NCBI RefSeq assembly: GCF_017968885.1
Contig: NZ_CP072913.1
Coordinates: 310,001-374,000, forward strand
Source: Pseudomonas sp. Tri1
GTDB taxonomy: Bacteria; Pseudomonadota; Gammaproteobacteria; Pseudomonadales; Pseudomonadaceae
Length of the DNA: 64,000 nt
Direction: 5' to 3'
Positions 1 to 8,041 of the stretch are shown one piece after another; the first letter of the stretch is position 1; each line of letters begins with the position of its first letter. Below the pieces are notes generated by a model. It was not told where the DNA came from. It did no database searches and was given only the letters and a program-made list of their open reading frames with translations. A program made the position numbers and the translations under genes.

Positions 1-1
1 C

Positions 2-634
2 CACCCTTATGTGTTGGAGGCTCGCAAGATGTTGCTGGAGGGGGCATTTCCCCATCAGGTGGATACGGCCTTGCAGGGCTTCGGTTTTGCCATGGGGCCG
101 TTTCGCATGTATGACGTGGTCGGGATCGACCTGGAGTGGCGCGCCCGTGAGCTGGCGGGCAAAGGCCAGGATGCGCCAGAGGTGCAAGTGGATAACCGGT
201 TGTGCGCACTGGGGCGGTTCGGTCAGAAAAGCGGCAACGGCTACTATCATTACGCGACCGGCAGCCGGCAAGCTGAGCATGATGTCGAGGTCGATGCGCT
301 GGTGCAGCAGGTCAGCGAAGCGCTGGGCTTTCAGCGCCGCGAGATCGGGCCTGAGGAAATTCTCGAACGTTGCTTGCTGGCGCTGGTCAACGAAGGCGCG
401 AAGATCCTGCAGGAAGGCATTGCCGAGTCGGCTCACGATATCGACCTGGTCTACCTCAATGGCTACGGGTTTCCTGCAAACAAGGGCGGCCCGATGGCCT
501 GGGCCGACGGGCAGGGGCTCGAAGACATCCACGCACGCCTGCTGGAGCTCGAAACGAAGCAGGGTGACCAATGGAAACCCGCGCGCCTGATCGGCGAGTT
601 GGCCGCGCAGGGTAAGGGCTTCGCGCAGGCCTAG
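2..634 (+). CDS. 3-hydroxyacyl-CoA dehydrogenase, C-terminal part (FadB/FadJ-like)
   Basis: The reading frame is open from base 2, so the gene begins before the window and only its last 210 or so residues are present. They hold two successive 3HCDH C-terminal domains: one around 'GFGFAMGPFRMYDVVGIDL' and 'KSGNGYY', the second around 'LNGYGFPANKGGPM'. This tandem arrangement is typical of multifunctional enoyl-CoA hydratase/3-hydroxyacyl-CoA dehydrogenases of fatty-acid beta-oxidation, which act in the cytoplasm. A thioesterase gene follows after 45 bp, which fits acyl-CoA metabolism. Whether the missing N-terminus carries the hydratase domain cannot be seen here. Confidence 0.85.
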   Translation, partial: HPYVLEARKMLLEGAFPHQVDTALQGFGFAMGPFRMYDVVGIDLEWRARELAGKGQDAPEVQVDNRLCALGRFGQKSGNGYYHYATGSRQAEHDVEVDALVQQVSEALGFQRREIGPEEILERCLLALVNEGAKILQEGIAESAHDIDLVYLNGYGFPANKGGPMAWADGQGLEDIHARLLELETKQGDQWKPARLIGELAAQGKGFAQA

Positions 635-679
635 GCTCTCGCCCCATCAAGACCATAGAACGACCGTAAAGGACTTCTG

Positions 680-1099
680 ATGCCCCAACGTACCGAATAC
701 CCCCACTTGCAACCCATCACCACGCGCTGGCATGACAACGATGTGTACGGTCACGTCAACAACGTCACCTATTACAGCTTTTTCGATACGGCGGTGAACA
801 CCTACCTGATCGAGGTCGGTGGCCTGGATATCCATGATGGAGACGTGGTGGGGTTCGTGGTGAGTTCGGCCTGCGACTATTTTGCGTCGATTGCCTTTCC
901 TGACCGGATTGAAATCGGTCTGCGGGTCGCCAAGCTGGGCAGCAGCTCGGTGCAATACGAACTGGCGGTATTCAAGGCCGGGGAGGAGGAGGCTTGTGCC
1001 GCGGGGCGCTTTGTCCATGTATTCGTGGAGCGGGCGTCGAATCGACCAGTGGCGATTCCGGACCGGCTACGTGGGGCCCTGGAGCGGTTGGTGGTCTGA
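680..1099 (+). CDS. acyl-CoA thioesterase, hot-dog fold (4HBT/YbgC type)
   Basis: This 139-residue protein has the usual length of a single hot-dog thioesterase. The active-site signature '[17 protein letters not shown]' (about residues 16-32) carries the Asp and the HVNN of the 4-hydroxybenzoyl-CoA thioesterase family. It should hydrolyse an acyl-CoA in the cytoplasm; the substrate is unknown. A strong AAAGGA ribosome site lies 7 bases before the ATG. The gene sits 45 bp after a beta-oxidation dehydrogenase on the same strand and is probably co-transcribed with it. An inverted repeat ending in TTTT follows the stop. Confidence 0.85.
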   Translation: MPQRTEYPHLQPITTRWHDNDVYGHVNNVTYYSFFDTAVNTYLIEVGGLDIHDGDVVGFVVSSACDYFASIAFPDRIEIGLRVAKLGSSSVQYELAVFKAGEEEACAAGRFVHVFVERASNRPVAIPDRLRGALERLVV

Positions 1100-1104
1100 A
1101 ACGA

Positions 1105-1160
1105 AAAATCGCAGCCTGCGGTCAGGCTCTGGGAAGAGCTGCCGCACGCTGCGATCTTTT
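1105..1160 (+). terminator. inverted repeat / probable terminator after the thioesterase
   Basis: The arms 'aaaatcgcagc' and 'gctgcgat' pair across about 30 bases and are followed by 'ctttt'. The 'gctgcgatctttt' end is a motif often found behind Pseudomonas genes as part of a REP-like repeat. A second small hairpin (aatcgctg / cagcgatt, 1161-1187) abuts it and covers the stop of the convergent gene. Confidence 0.55.
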
Positions 1161-1185
1161 AATCGCTGATAGTTAAAACCAGCGA

Positions 1186-1659
1186 TTAGTCGCGATAGCG
1201 ATGTTTATGCTTGCGATGCCCATAGGCATGGCCGCGACCTGGGTGGCCGTCGCGATAGTAGCGACGATCACCACGGCGACCTTCATAACGGTCGTCGTCA
1301 TCGTCCTTGCCCATGTAGTTACCCAGCGCGCCACCAGCACCACCGCCGGCTGCTGCACCGATCAGGCTACCCGTGCTGCCGCCCACGCTGCGGCCAACCA
1401 CGTTACCGCCGGCTGCGCCCAGCGCACCGCCGATCGCGGCTTCACCGCGGCTATGTTTGTCTGCACCAACTGCGCTACCACCCGCGCCGCCCAGGGCTGC
1501 GCCGATGGTGGAGCCGGTGTTGCCGCCCAGGGACTGGCCGACGACCGAACCCAAAACCCCGCCCAATGCGCCGCCAACACCTGCTTCGGCAGTGCCGCCA
1601 GCAGAAGCGACGCCACTGATCAGGCCAAGGGACAACAAGAGAATGGAGGAGAACTTCAT
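1186..1659 (-). CDS. glycine-zipper exported protein
   Basis: This 157-residue protein starts with a clear Sec signal peptide (MKFSSILLLSLGLISGVASA, cleavage near residue 20). A long Gly/Ala-rich stretch follows, with repeated GxxxG spacing (about residues 25-115), and then a short acidic run DDDDD and a basic, Tyr/His/Arg-rich tail. Glycine-zipper domains of this sort are found in small envelope proteins that insert in or lie against the outer membrane; the exact role is unknown. The gene stands alone, convergent with the thioesterase. GAGG is present 6-9 bases before the ATG. It has no lipobox cysteine. Confidence 0.75.
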   Translation of the reverse strand: MKFSSILLLSLGLISGVASAGGTAEAGVGGALGGVLGSVVGQSLGGNTGSTIGAALGGAGGSAVGADKHSRGEAAIGGALGAAGGNVVGRSVGGSTGSLIGAAAGGGAGGALGNYMGKDDDDDRYEGRRGDRRYYRDGHPGRGHAYGHRKHKHRYRD

Positions 1660-1817
1660 AGAGGAGCCTCAAAGGGATGACGGCGCGATCCTGAGGCTGG
1701 CTTCGCTTGGTTACAATCGAAATCCGACGAGTAACACGACTTGTGCACAATTCTCTAAGTTATTGTTTTTTGGGTGGAACTTAAGACAAATTGACCGGTC
1801 TGTAGCTACTTCGGACA

Positions 1818-1847
1818 GGCCGTTTTCTATGGAAAACGGCCTTTTTT
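1818..1847 (+). terminator. Rho-independent terminator with no obvious + strand gene
   Basis: A perfect 10-bp stem (ggccgttttc / gaaaacggcc) with a 4-base loop is followed by six T residues on the + strand. No + strand coding gene lies upstream; the previous 160 bases are the 5' region of the glycine-zipper gene on the other strand. It could end a small RNA transcribed rightward. The minus strand lacks a T-run, so it is not an obvious terminator for the oxidoreductase gene that ends at 1926. Confidence 0.75.
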
Positions 1848-1867
1848 GTGGGTGCTAGAAAATACTT

Positions 1868-1897
1868 TGTGGCGAGGGGATAAATCCCCTCGCCACA
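1868..1897. repeat. palindromic REP-like hairpin
   Basis: A perfect 13-bp inverted repeat (tgtggcgagggga / tcccctcgccaca) with a 4-base loop lies just beyond the 3' end of the oxidoreductase gene. The 'gtggcgaggggat' sequence is a common intergenic palindrome in fluorescent pseudomonads. Confidence 0.6.
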
Positions 1898-1925
1898 GGT
1901 CCACCATGATCCAGGCAAGGTCGTG

Positions 1926-4274
1926 TCAGGCCGACTTGGCCAGGATCAACCCGTTCTCGCTCGCTGCTTCCAGGCGGATCGCCACGAATTTCGACGTTGG
2001 CGTGTGACTGCCGTCGCCGGTGCTTTCCAGTGGTACCAAAGGGTTCACTTCAGGGTAGTAGGCGGCAGCCTGCCCCGCTGGAATGTCGAACGCCAGCAGG
2101 GTAAAGCCTTTGACCCGCCGCTCGCGGCCGTCATCCCAGAGCGAGACGATGTCGGCCTTCTGGCCCGGCTTGAAGCCCAGGCGAATGATGTCCGCTTCAT
2201 TGACGAACAACACATCACGTTGGCCCTTCACACCGCGATAGCGGTCATCGAGGCCATAGATAGTGGTGTTGTACTGATCATGGGAGCGCATGGACTGCAT
2301 GATCAGGTCGGGCAATTGGCCGGTGGCGCGAGTGCGCTCATGCACCAGGTCTGTCGGCAACAGGTTGGGTTTGAAGTTGGCGCGACCCGACGCGGTGGCC
2401 CAGCGCCGCGCACCGGCGCTGTTGCCTAGGTAGAAACCGCCGGGGTTCTGGAGCTTTTCGTTGAAGTCCTTGAAGCCTGGGACCGTGTCGGCGATCAGGT
2501 CGCGGATGCGGCTGTAGTCGGCCACCAGCCAGTTCCAGTCCACCGGGCGACTGCCCAGCGTGGCGGCGGCGATGCCGGCGATGATCCATGGCTCGGAGCG
2601 CATCTGGTTGGACAGCGGTTGCAACTGGCCCATGGAGGCGTGGACCATGCTGAAGGAGTCTTCGACGGTCACCGCTTGCGCGCCTTCGGTTTGCAAGTCG
2701 ATGTCGGTACGCCCCAGGCACGGCAGGATCAGTGCCTCCTTACCGTGGGCCAGGTGGCTACGGTTGAGCTTGGTGCTGATCTGCACGGTCAGGTCGCAAT
2801 TGGCCAGGGCCTGGAAGGTCCGCTGGCTGTCTGGTGTGGCTTGGGCGAAGTTGCCGCCCAGGCCAATGAAGACCTTCGCCTGGCCGTCGGCCATGGCGTG
2901 GATCGCCTCGACCACGTTGTGGCCGTTCTCGCGTGGCACCTTGAACTGGAAGCGTCGTTCCAGCGCATCGAGAAACACCGCCGGCGGGCGCTCGTTGATG
3001 CCCATGGTCCGGTCGCCCTGCACGTTGCTGTGGCCACGTACCGGGCACAGGCCTGCGCCTGGGCGGCCGATGTTGCCGCGCAGCATCATCAGGTTGGCGA
3101 TTTCCTGGATGGTCGCCACTGAATGGCGATGCTGGGTGATGCCCATCGCCCAACACATGATCACGTTCTTGCTTTTGGCGTACATGCGCGCCGCTTGCTC
3201 GATCTCGACCAGGGGCAGCCCCGATTGCTCGACGATCTGCTCCCAAGGGGTGTCGTCGACCACGGCCAGGTAATCCAGCACATTGGTGCTGTGTTCGTTG
3301 AGGAACGCGTGGTCGAAGACTGCCGCAGCGCCGGTGTTCTGCGCTTCACGTTCCCATTGCAGCAGGAACTTCGCCATGCCACGCAATATCGCCATGTCGC
3401 CACCCAAGGCCGGGCGGAAATACGCGGTGTTGGTTGGTTTATCACCGTTGGTGAGCATTTCGAGCGGGTGCTGCGGGTGCTGGAAACGCTCCAGGCCACG
3501 CTCCTTGAGCGGGTTGATGCACACCACCTGGGCGCCGCGCTTGACCGCCTCGCGCAGCGGTTCGAGCATCCGGGGATGGTTGGTGCCAGGGTTCTGGCCC
3601 CAGACGAAAATCGCGTCGGCGTGTTCGAAGTCGTCGAAGGTCACCGTGCCCTTGCCCACGCCAACGCTCTGGGACAGCGCGACGCCACTGGCTTCGTGGC
3701 ACATGTTCGAGCAGTCGGGGAAGTTGTTGGTGCCGTAGGCGCGCACGAACAGTTGATACAGGTAGGCGGCTTCGTTGCTGGCCCGGCCCGAGGTGTAGAA
3801 CTCGGCCTGGTTCGGGCTGGAGAGCCCCTGCAGGTGCTTGCCGATCAAGGCAAACGCCGCTTCCCAACTGATGGGTTTGTAGCGGTCGGTTTCGGCGTCG
3901 TAGCTCATCGGTTCGGTCAGGCGACCTTGGTATTCGAGCCAATAGTCGCTCTGCTCCAGCAGCGAGGTCACGCTATGTTTGGCGAAAAACGCACCATCGA
4001 CGCGGCGCTTGGTCGCTTCCCAGTTCACTGCCTTGGCGCCGTTCTCGCAGAACTTGACCATGCCGCTTTCCGGCGAGTCACCCCAGGCGCAGCCTGGGCA
4101 GTCGAAGCCACCGTTCTGGTTGGTCTTGAGCATCATGCGGATGTTTTTCAGCGCATTGTCGCTGGTCAGCCAGGCCTGGGCGACGCTGATCAGTGCGCCC
4201 CAACCACCGGCCGGGCCCTTGTAGGGCTTGTAGCGCGGTACGGGTTTCTGGTCGGCTTGTTGATGATTGCTCAC
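1926..4274 (-). CDS. molybdopterin oxidoreductase alpha subunit, FdhF/YdeP family
   Basis: This is a 782-residue predicted molybdenum oxidoreductase of the formate-dehydrogenase-like YdeP group. The N-terminal part carries the Cys cluster of this family, 'DCPGCAWGDSP' and 'KFCENGAK'. Later come the molybdopterin-binding stretches 'YTSGRASNEAAYL', 'FVWGQNPGTNHPRM' and 'GLGGNFAQATPDS', and a C-terminal molydopterin dinucleotide-binding domain. The start chosen is GTG at 4274, preceded by GGAG. It overlaps the fdhD stop as GTGA, so translation is probably coupled. An open frame continues to 4661, but that part only mirrors fdhD in another frame. FdhD next door supports the cofactor need; the substrate is unproven (YdeP has been linked to acid resistance in E. 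coli). Confidence 0.85.
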   Translation of the reverse strand: MSNHQQADQKPVPRYKPYKGPAGGWGALISVAQAWLTSDNALKNIRMMLKTNQNGGFDCPGCAWGDSPESGMVKFCENGAKAVNWEATKRRVDGAFFAKHSVTSLLEQSDYWLEYQGRLTEPMSYDAETDRYKPISWEAAFALIGKHLQGLSSPNQAEFYTSGRASNEAAYLYQLFVRAYGTNNFPDCSNMCHEASGVALSQSVGVGKGTVTFDDFEHADAIFVWGQNPGTNHPRMLEPLREAVKRGAQVVCINPLKERGLERFQHPQHPLEMLTNGDKPTNTAYFRPALGGDMAILRGMAKFLLQWEREAQNTGAAAVFDHAFLNEHSTNVLDYLAVVDDTPWEQIVEQSGLPLVEIEQAARMYAKSKNVIMCWAMGITQHRHSVATIQEIANLMMLRGNIGRPGAGLCPVRGHSNVQGDRTMGINERPPAVFLDALERRFQFKVPRENGHNVVEAIHAMADGQAKVFIGLGGNFAQATPDSQRTFQALANCDLTVQISTKLNRSHLAHGKEALILPCLGRTDIDLQTEGAQAVTVEDSFSMVHASMGQLQPLSNQMRSEPWIIAGIAAATLGSRPVDWNWLVADYSRIRDLIADTVPGFKDFNEKLQNPGGFYLGNSAGARRWATASGRANFKPNLLPTDLVHERTRATGQLPDLIMQSMRSHDQYNTTIYGLDDRYRGVKGQRDVLFVNEADIIRLGFKPGQKADIVSLWDDGRERRVKGFTLLAFDIPAGQAAAYYPEVNPLVPLESTGDGSHTPTSKFVAIRLEAASENGLILAKSA

Positions 4275-5116
4275 GCTTGATTCTCCATCGCAGGGCTGTA
4301 GACCCGCGGCGCACTTTTTTGCGGCAGGTGGATGAGATTGAGGTTGTGTTGGCGGGCCCACTGCACGGCAAGGCCCGTGGGCGAGGACAGGCTGACGAGG
4401 GTTTGGATACCGGCGCGCAACACTTTCTGGATCAGCTCGAGACTGCAGCGACTGGTGACGATCGCCGCGCCACCGGCCACCGGGATCTGTTGCCGGATCA
4501 GCGCGCCGATCAGCTTGTCGAGGGCGTTGTGCCGGCCAATGTCTTCGCGGCCCAACAGCAATTCGCCCTGGGCGTCCATGAACAATGCCGCGTGTACCGC
4601 GCCGCAGTGCTGGCCCAGCGGTTGGAATTGGCCGATGCGTTGGCGCAGGCCATCGAGCCATTGCGCCGGTGGCAGCGGTGCGCCGGGTAGCACCTTGAGA
4701 TCTGGCAGCGCCTGCTCCACCGCTTCCACCCCACAGAGCCCACAGCCGCTGGTGCCGGCCAACTGTCGGCGTTGCTGCTTGAGGTTCCAGAAGGCGCGGT
4801 TGGCGATGGTCACCTGGGCATAGTGCGCAGAACCTGCGCCGCTCAGTTGCAGGTCATAGATGTCCGATGAGTCTTCGATGATGCCGCTGCCGAGGCTGAA
4901 GCCGACGATGAAGTCTTCAAGGTCTGTGGGCGTGACCAACATGACGGCCTGGCTGATGCCGTTATAGGCAATCGCCAGCGCCACTTCCTCGGCCAGCGCG
5001 GTGCTGTCCGATTGGGAGCGGTCCAGATTGCAGTAGCGATAGCTCTGGCTGGCGGCCGGCGCGGATGTTTCCACTGCAGGCGCTGGACAGACCGGAGGCT
5101 TGTCGTTCATAGGCAT
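4271..5116 (-). CDS. fdhD: FdhD, sulfur-insertion protein for formate dehydrogenase
   Basis: FdhD passes sulfur from the IscS desulfurase to the bis-MGD cofactor of formate-dehydrogenase-type enzymes. The conserved motif 'SGCGLCG', with its two essential cysteines, is present, as are 'GREDIGRHNALDKLIG' and 'SLSSPTGLAV' near the C-terminus. The length of about 280 residues is normal. The start is ATG at 5116 or the second ATG at 5110; neither has a strong ribosome site, and an upstream TTG (5155) looks less likely. It lies 5' of, and overlaps by 4 bp, the molybdopterin oxidoreductase it probably serves. Confidence 0.9.
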   Translation of the reverse strand: MPMNDKPPVCPAPAVETSAPAASQSYRYCNLDRSQSDSTALAEEVALAIAYNGISQAVMLVTPTDLEDFIVGFSLGSGIIEDSSDIYDLQLSGAGSAHYAQVTIANRAFWNLKQQRRQLAGTSGCGLCGVEAVEQALPDLKVLPGAPLPPAQWLDGLRQRIGQFQPLGQHCGAVHAALFMDAQGELLLGREDIGRHNALDKLIGALIRQQIPVAGGAAIVTSRCSLELIQKVLRAGIQTLVSLSSPTGLAVQWARQHNLNLIHLPQKSAPRVYSPAMENQA

Positions 5117-5203
5117 CACTGAAAGTAGGAATAGTGTTAAGACTAAATGCGGCAATCTGCCACGTCTAATCGCTATTACTGATCTCTCAATAGATGACGT
5201 CGA

Positions 5204-6091
5204 TCAAGATACTGTCGCTGATTTCTGATAAAGGGCAAAACAAGCCTCCGCCAAGGCCGAGCGCGGGGCGCCGCGCCGCATGATCAGCCCCAGCGGGACT
5301 AACGTCTGCGCGCTTTCGATGGGCTGGATGCGCAGGTCTTCGGTCAGGACATTCAGACCGCTGTCCAGAGGCATCACCGCACAGCACAAGCCGCCGTGCA
5401 CGGCTTGTAGCAACTGGTGCACCGCGTCGGTTTGCAACAACGGTTGAGGTGTGAGCCCCCTGCTGTGGAAGTTGTGGTCGATGGATTGACGAAAATGCAT
5501 GCCGCTGGTGAGCATGCCCAGGGGCAGTTCGATCAGCGCTTCCCAGCTCAGTGGTTGTTCACCGAAAAAGAAAAAACGCTGGTCGTAAAGCAGGCCCATG
5601 CGCGTGTGGCTGAAAGGCAGGGCCTCGAAACGCTCGTTGTCCAGGCGTTCTAGGTAGGAAATGCCCAGGTCGATACGGTTGTTCGCCAATTGTTCGAGGA
5701 TGTGCTCGGAGCTCAAGGACGACAGTTCAAAACGCAGGCGAGGGTGCTCGGTGTGCAAGCGTTGCATCATCGACAGCGGGTCGAAGTCCGACAAGGGCAC
5801 CACGCCCAGGCGCAGCGTACCCACCAGGTTGCCACGACAGGCCGCCGCTTCGGCCTGCAGACCGTCATAAGCCGCCAATACTGTGCGCGCCCAGGCTAGC
5901 ACCCGTTCCCCCGGCGCGGTAAAGCCTTCAAAGCGTTGGCCACGGTTGACCAGCGGCAGGTCGAGTTCCTCCTCAAGGCTACGCAGGCGCATCGACAGGG
6001 TCGGCTGGGTAATATGGCAGCGTGCGGCGGCCTGGCCGAAGTGACGGGTTTCGTCGAGCGCGATGAGAAATTTCAGCTGCTTGATGTCCAT
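5204..6091 (-). CDS. LysR-family transcriptional regulator
   Basis: This 295-residue protein has an N-terminal winged helix-turn-helix (about residues 1-60, with 'HFGQAAARCHITQPTLSMRL') and a LysR substrate-binding domain (about 90-290). The start is ATG at 6091, with GGAG 8 bases upstream; the frame is open further upstream but without a good ribosome site. It lies upstream of fdhD and the oxidoreductase on the same strand, 87 bp away, so it may regulate them. Its inducer is unknown. Confidence 0.85.
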   Translation of the reverse strand: MDIKQLKFLIALDETRHFGQAAARCHITQPTLSMRLRSLEEELDLPLVNRGQRFEGFTAPGERVLAWARTVLAAYDGLQAEAAACRGNLVGTLRLGVVPLSDFDPLSMMQRLHTEHPRLRFELSSLSSEHILEQLANNRIDLGISYLERLDNERFEALPFSHTRMGLLYDQRFFFFGEQPLSWEALIELPLGMLTSGMHFRQSIDHNFHSRGLTPQPLLQTDAVHQLLQAVHGGLCCAVMPLDSGLNVLTEDLRIQPIESAQTLVPLGLIMRRGAPRSALAEACFALYQKSATVS

Positions 6092-6225
6092 CTTCGCTCC
6101 AAGGCGCGGGAAGGTTCGGATTCTAGCGCTTGCGCGCGGCGGGGTCATTGGTCGGTCGGGAACCGGCTACACCCGGCCTGGTCTAGTCTTTTGCGTCAGG
6201 ACATTTAACCCAAGGAGCGTGCACC

Positions 6226-6665
6226 ATGAGTCTTTTTAGCTTTGTGAAGGAAGCAGGCGAAAAAATTATCGACCTGCTAACCCCGGCAACGCCAATGCCA
6301 GTGAGCAGTTGAAGGAACACATCAGTAAGGTGGGCCTGGGTAATCCGAATGTTCAAGCGACCATCGAGGGCGATAAGGTCACCGTTACCGGTGAAGTTGC
6401 AAGCCAGGAGGAGAAGGAGAAAATCCTGCTGGCGGTGGGCAACATTGCAGGCGTAGGCAGTGTTGACGATCAGATTACGGTGACCGGTCCGGTGGCAAAG
6501 GCCGCGCGTTTCGTGACTGTGAAGAAGGGCGATACACTCAGCGCCATCTCCAAGGCCGAGTATGGCGACGCGAACAAGTACAACAAGATTTTCGAAGCCA
6601 ACAAGCCGATGCTGTCGCACCCGGACAAGATCTATCCAGGACAGGTGTTGCGTATCCCTGAGTAA
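6226..6665 (+). pseudogene. BON-LysM protein (Kbp/YgaU-like), frameshifted
   Basis: Two reading frames together spell one normal 146-residue Kbp/YgaU-type protein. The first frame starts at ATG 6226 after GGAG with '[20 protein letters not shown]' and runs into a stop at 6311-6313. The next frame (+1) continues with '[12 protein letters not shown]', the BON domain and a C-terminal LysM domain ('[20 protein letters not shown]', ending 'GQVLRIPE'). Adding one G to 'ccccgg' at 6281-6286 restores the whole protein. In E. coli this protein binds potassium and is envelope-associated. Either the gene is broken here by a one-base deletion in a short homopolymer, or this is a sequencing error. Confidence 0.85.
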
Positions 6666-6680
6666 ACCTCAGGCCCCGAG

Positions 6681-6716
6681 TCGTGTTCATCGCGAGCCTG
6701 CTCGCGATGAACACGA
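6681..6716. repeat. 16-bp inverted repeat between convergent genes
   Basis: The arms 'tcgtgttcatcgcgag' and 'ctcgcgatgaacacga' pair perfectly around a 4-base loop. The inner part 'tcgcgagcctgctcgcga' is the core of the REP family found elsewhere in this window. It may also act as a bidirectional terminator between the BON-LysM gene and yrfG. Confidence 0.65.
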
Positions 6717-6723
6717 CGCGGTT

Positions 6724-7386
6724 TCAAAGCCCGGCAATCAAAGCCCGGTAATCCCCCAACGCTTCAAACTCCCCCGTGTCCTTCGGCCCTTTGCGGCTGT
6801 CCGGCTCGCTGACCGCCAGCAGGTGGGCCACGCCGAATTCCCGGGCGCTGCGCAACACCGGCAAAGTGTCGTCGATAAACAGGCTGCGGGCCGGGTCGAA
6901 GTTCAGGTCAGCTTGCAGCGCATCCCAGAATTGCCGATTCTCCTTGGGGAAGCCGTAGTCGTGGGAGCTGATCAAACGGTCGAAGTAGGGGGCCAGTTCG
7001 ATGCGTTCCAGCTTCAGCGACAGCGAATCGCGGTGGGCGTTGGTGATCATCACCACGCGTTTACCGGCCCGCTGGATCGCCGCCAGGAAGGTGTCTGCGT
7101 CGGGGCGCAAGGCAATCAGGTGCGCGGTCTCCAGCTTCAGTTCGCGCACCGGCAGCTTCAGTTCGGTGCTCCAGAAATCCAGGCAATACCATTGCAACTG
7201 GCCGGCGTTGCGTTCGAACAACGGTTGCAACTCCATCTCGGCCATCGCCCGGCTCACACCGTGCAGTTCGGCGTAGCGCTGGGGCAGGTGTTCCATCCAG
7301 AAATGGTTGTCGTAATGCAGGTCCAGCAAGGTGCCGTCCATGTCCAGCAGAACCGTATCGATCTCATGCCAGGGCAGCGAGGCCAT
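6724..7386 (-). CDS. yrfG: GMP/IMP nucleotidase, HAD superfamily
   Basis: This is a 220-residue HAD hydrolase. The catalytic motif I 'LLDMDGTLLDL' places the nucleophile Asp at residue 15. The motif II region is 'VVMITNAHRDS', and 'FIDDTLPVL' provides the acidic motif IV. The E. coli YrfG homologue dephosphorylates GMP and IMP. It is divergently arranged with nudE (88 bp apart), the same neighbourhood as in E. coli, which supports the name. The start is ATG at 7386, with GGAG 8 bases upstream; the frame remains open upstream across the nudE promoter, which is not likely to be coding. Confidence 0.85.
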   Translation of the reverse strand: MASLPWHEIDTVLLDMDGTLLDLHYDNHFWMEHLPQRYAELHGVSRAMAEMELQPLFERNAGQLQWYCLDFWSTELKLPVRELKLETAHLIALRPDADTFLAAIQRAGKRVVMITNAHRDSLSLKLERIELAPYFDRLISSHDYGFPKENRQFWDALQADLNFDPARSLFIDDTLPVLRSAREFGVAHLLAVSEPDSRKGPKDTGEFEALGDYRALIAGL

Positions 7387-7474
7387 AAAACTTCTCCAGC
7401 GGTAATCGGATATCCGACACAAACAATCAGAATAGGCCGGGTATAGTAGCCCGCTATCGCCCAGGGAGCCGTTC

Positions 7475-8041
7475 ATGCGCCAGAAACCCACCATACTCGA
7501 TCGCCGGATCGTTGCCACCAGCCGCCTGTTTTGTGTGGAAGAACTGAAACTGCGTTTTTCCAACGGTGTGGAGCGCACTTATGAACGTCTGGCGAGCAAG
7601 GGCGCAGGTTACGGCGCGGTGATGATCGTAGCGATGCTCGATGCCGACCACGCGGTGCTGGTGGAGGAGTATTGCGGAGGCACCGACGCCTACGAACTGT
7701 CCCTGCCCAAGGGCTTGATCGAGCCGGGTGAAGATGTGTTGGCGGCGGCCGAGCGGGAGCTCAAGGAGGAGGCCGGTTTTGGCGCACGTCAGTTGGAACA
7801 CCTGACCGAGCTGTCGCTGTCCCCCGGTTATATGAGCCAGAAAATCCAAGTGGTGCTGGCGACTGATCTGTATGAGGAGCGGCTGGAGGGCGACGAGCCC
7901 GAGCCGATGGGGGTGGACAAGGTCAATCTGCGCGAGTTGTCTGGCCTGGCGCAAAACCCTCAATTCACCGAGGGTCGCGCCCTGGCGGCACTGTATCTGG
8001 CCCGTGACCTGCTGACTCAGCGCGGAGTGTTCCTGCCATGA
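7475..8041 (+). CDS. nudE: ADP compounds hydrolase NudE
   Basis: This 188-residue Nudix hydrolase cleaves ADP-linked compounds such as ADP-ribose, NADH and Ap3A. The Nudix box is complete: G80, E86 and 'RELKEEAGF' at residues 94-102, which bind the metal. It is divergent from yrfG, and its stop overlaps the start of cysQ as ATGA, so these two are translated together. CysQ removes PAP and NudE cleaves ADP compounds, so the pair fits nucleotide house-cleaning. Confidence 0.92.
   Translation: MRQKPTILDRRIVATSRLFCVEELKLRFSNGVERTYERLASKGAGYGAVMIVAMLDADHAVLVEEYCGGTDAYELSLPKGLIEPGEDVLAAAERELKEEAGFGARQLEHLTELSLSPGYMSQKIQVVLATDLYEERLEGDEPEPMGVDKVNLRELSGLAQNPQFTEGRALAALYLARDLLTQRGVFLP

Noticed and set aside
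3123..4280. 385-codon open frame on the + strand
   Set aside because: It is antisense to the molybdopterin oxidoreductase, whose motifs are clear; GC-rich shadow.
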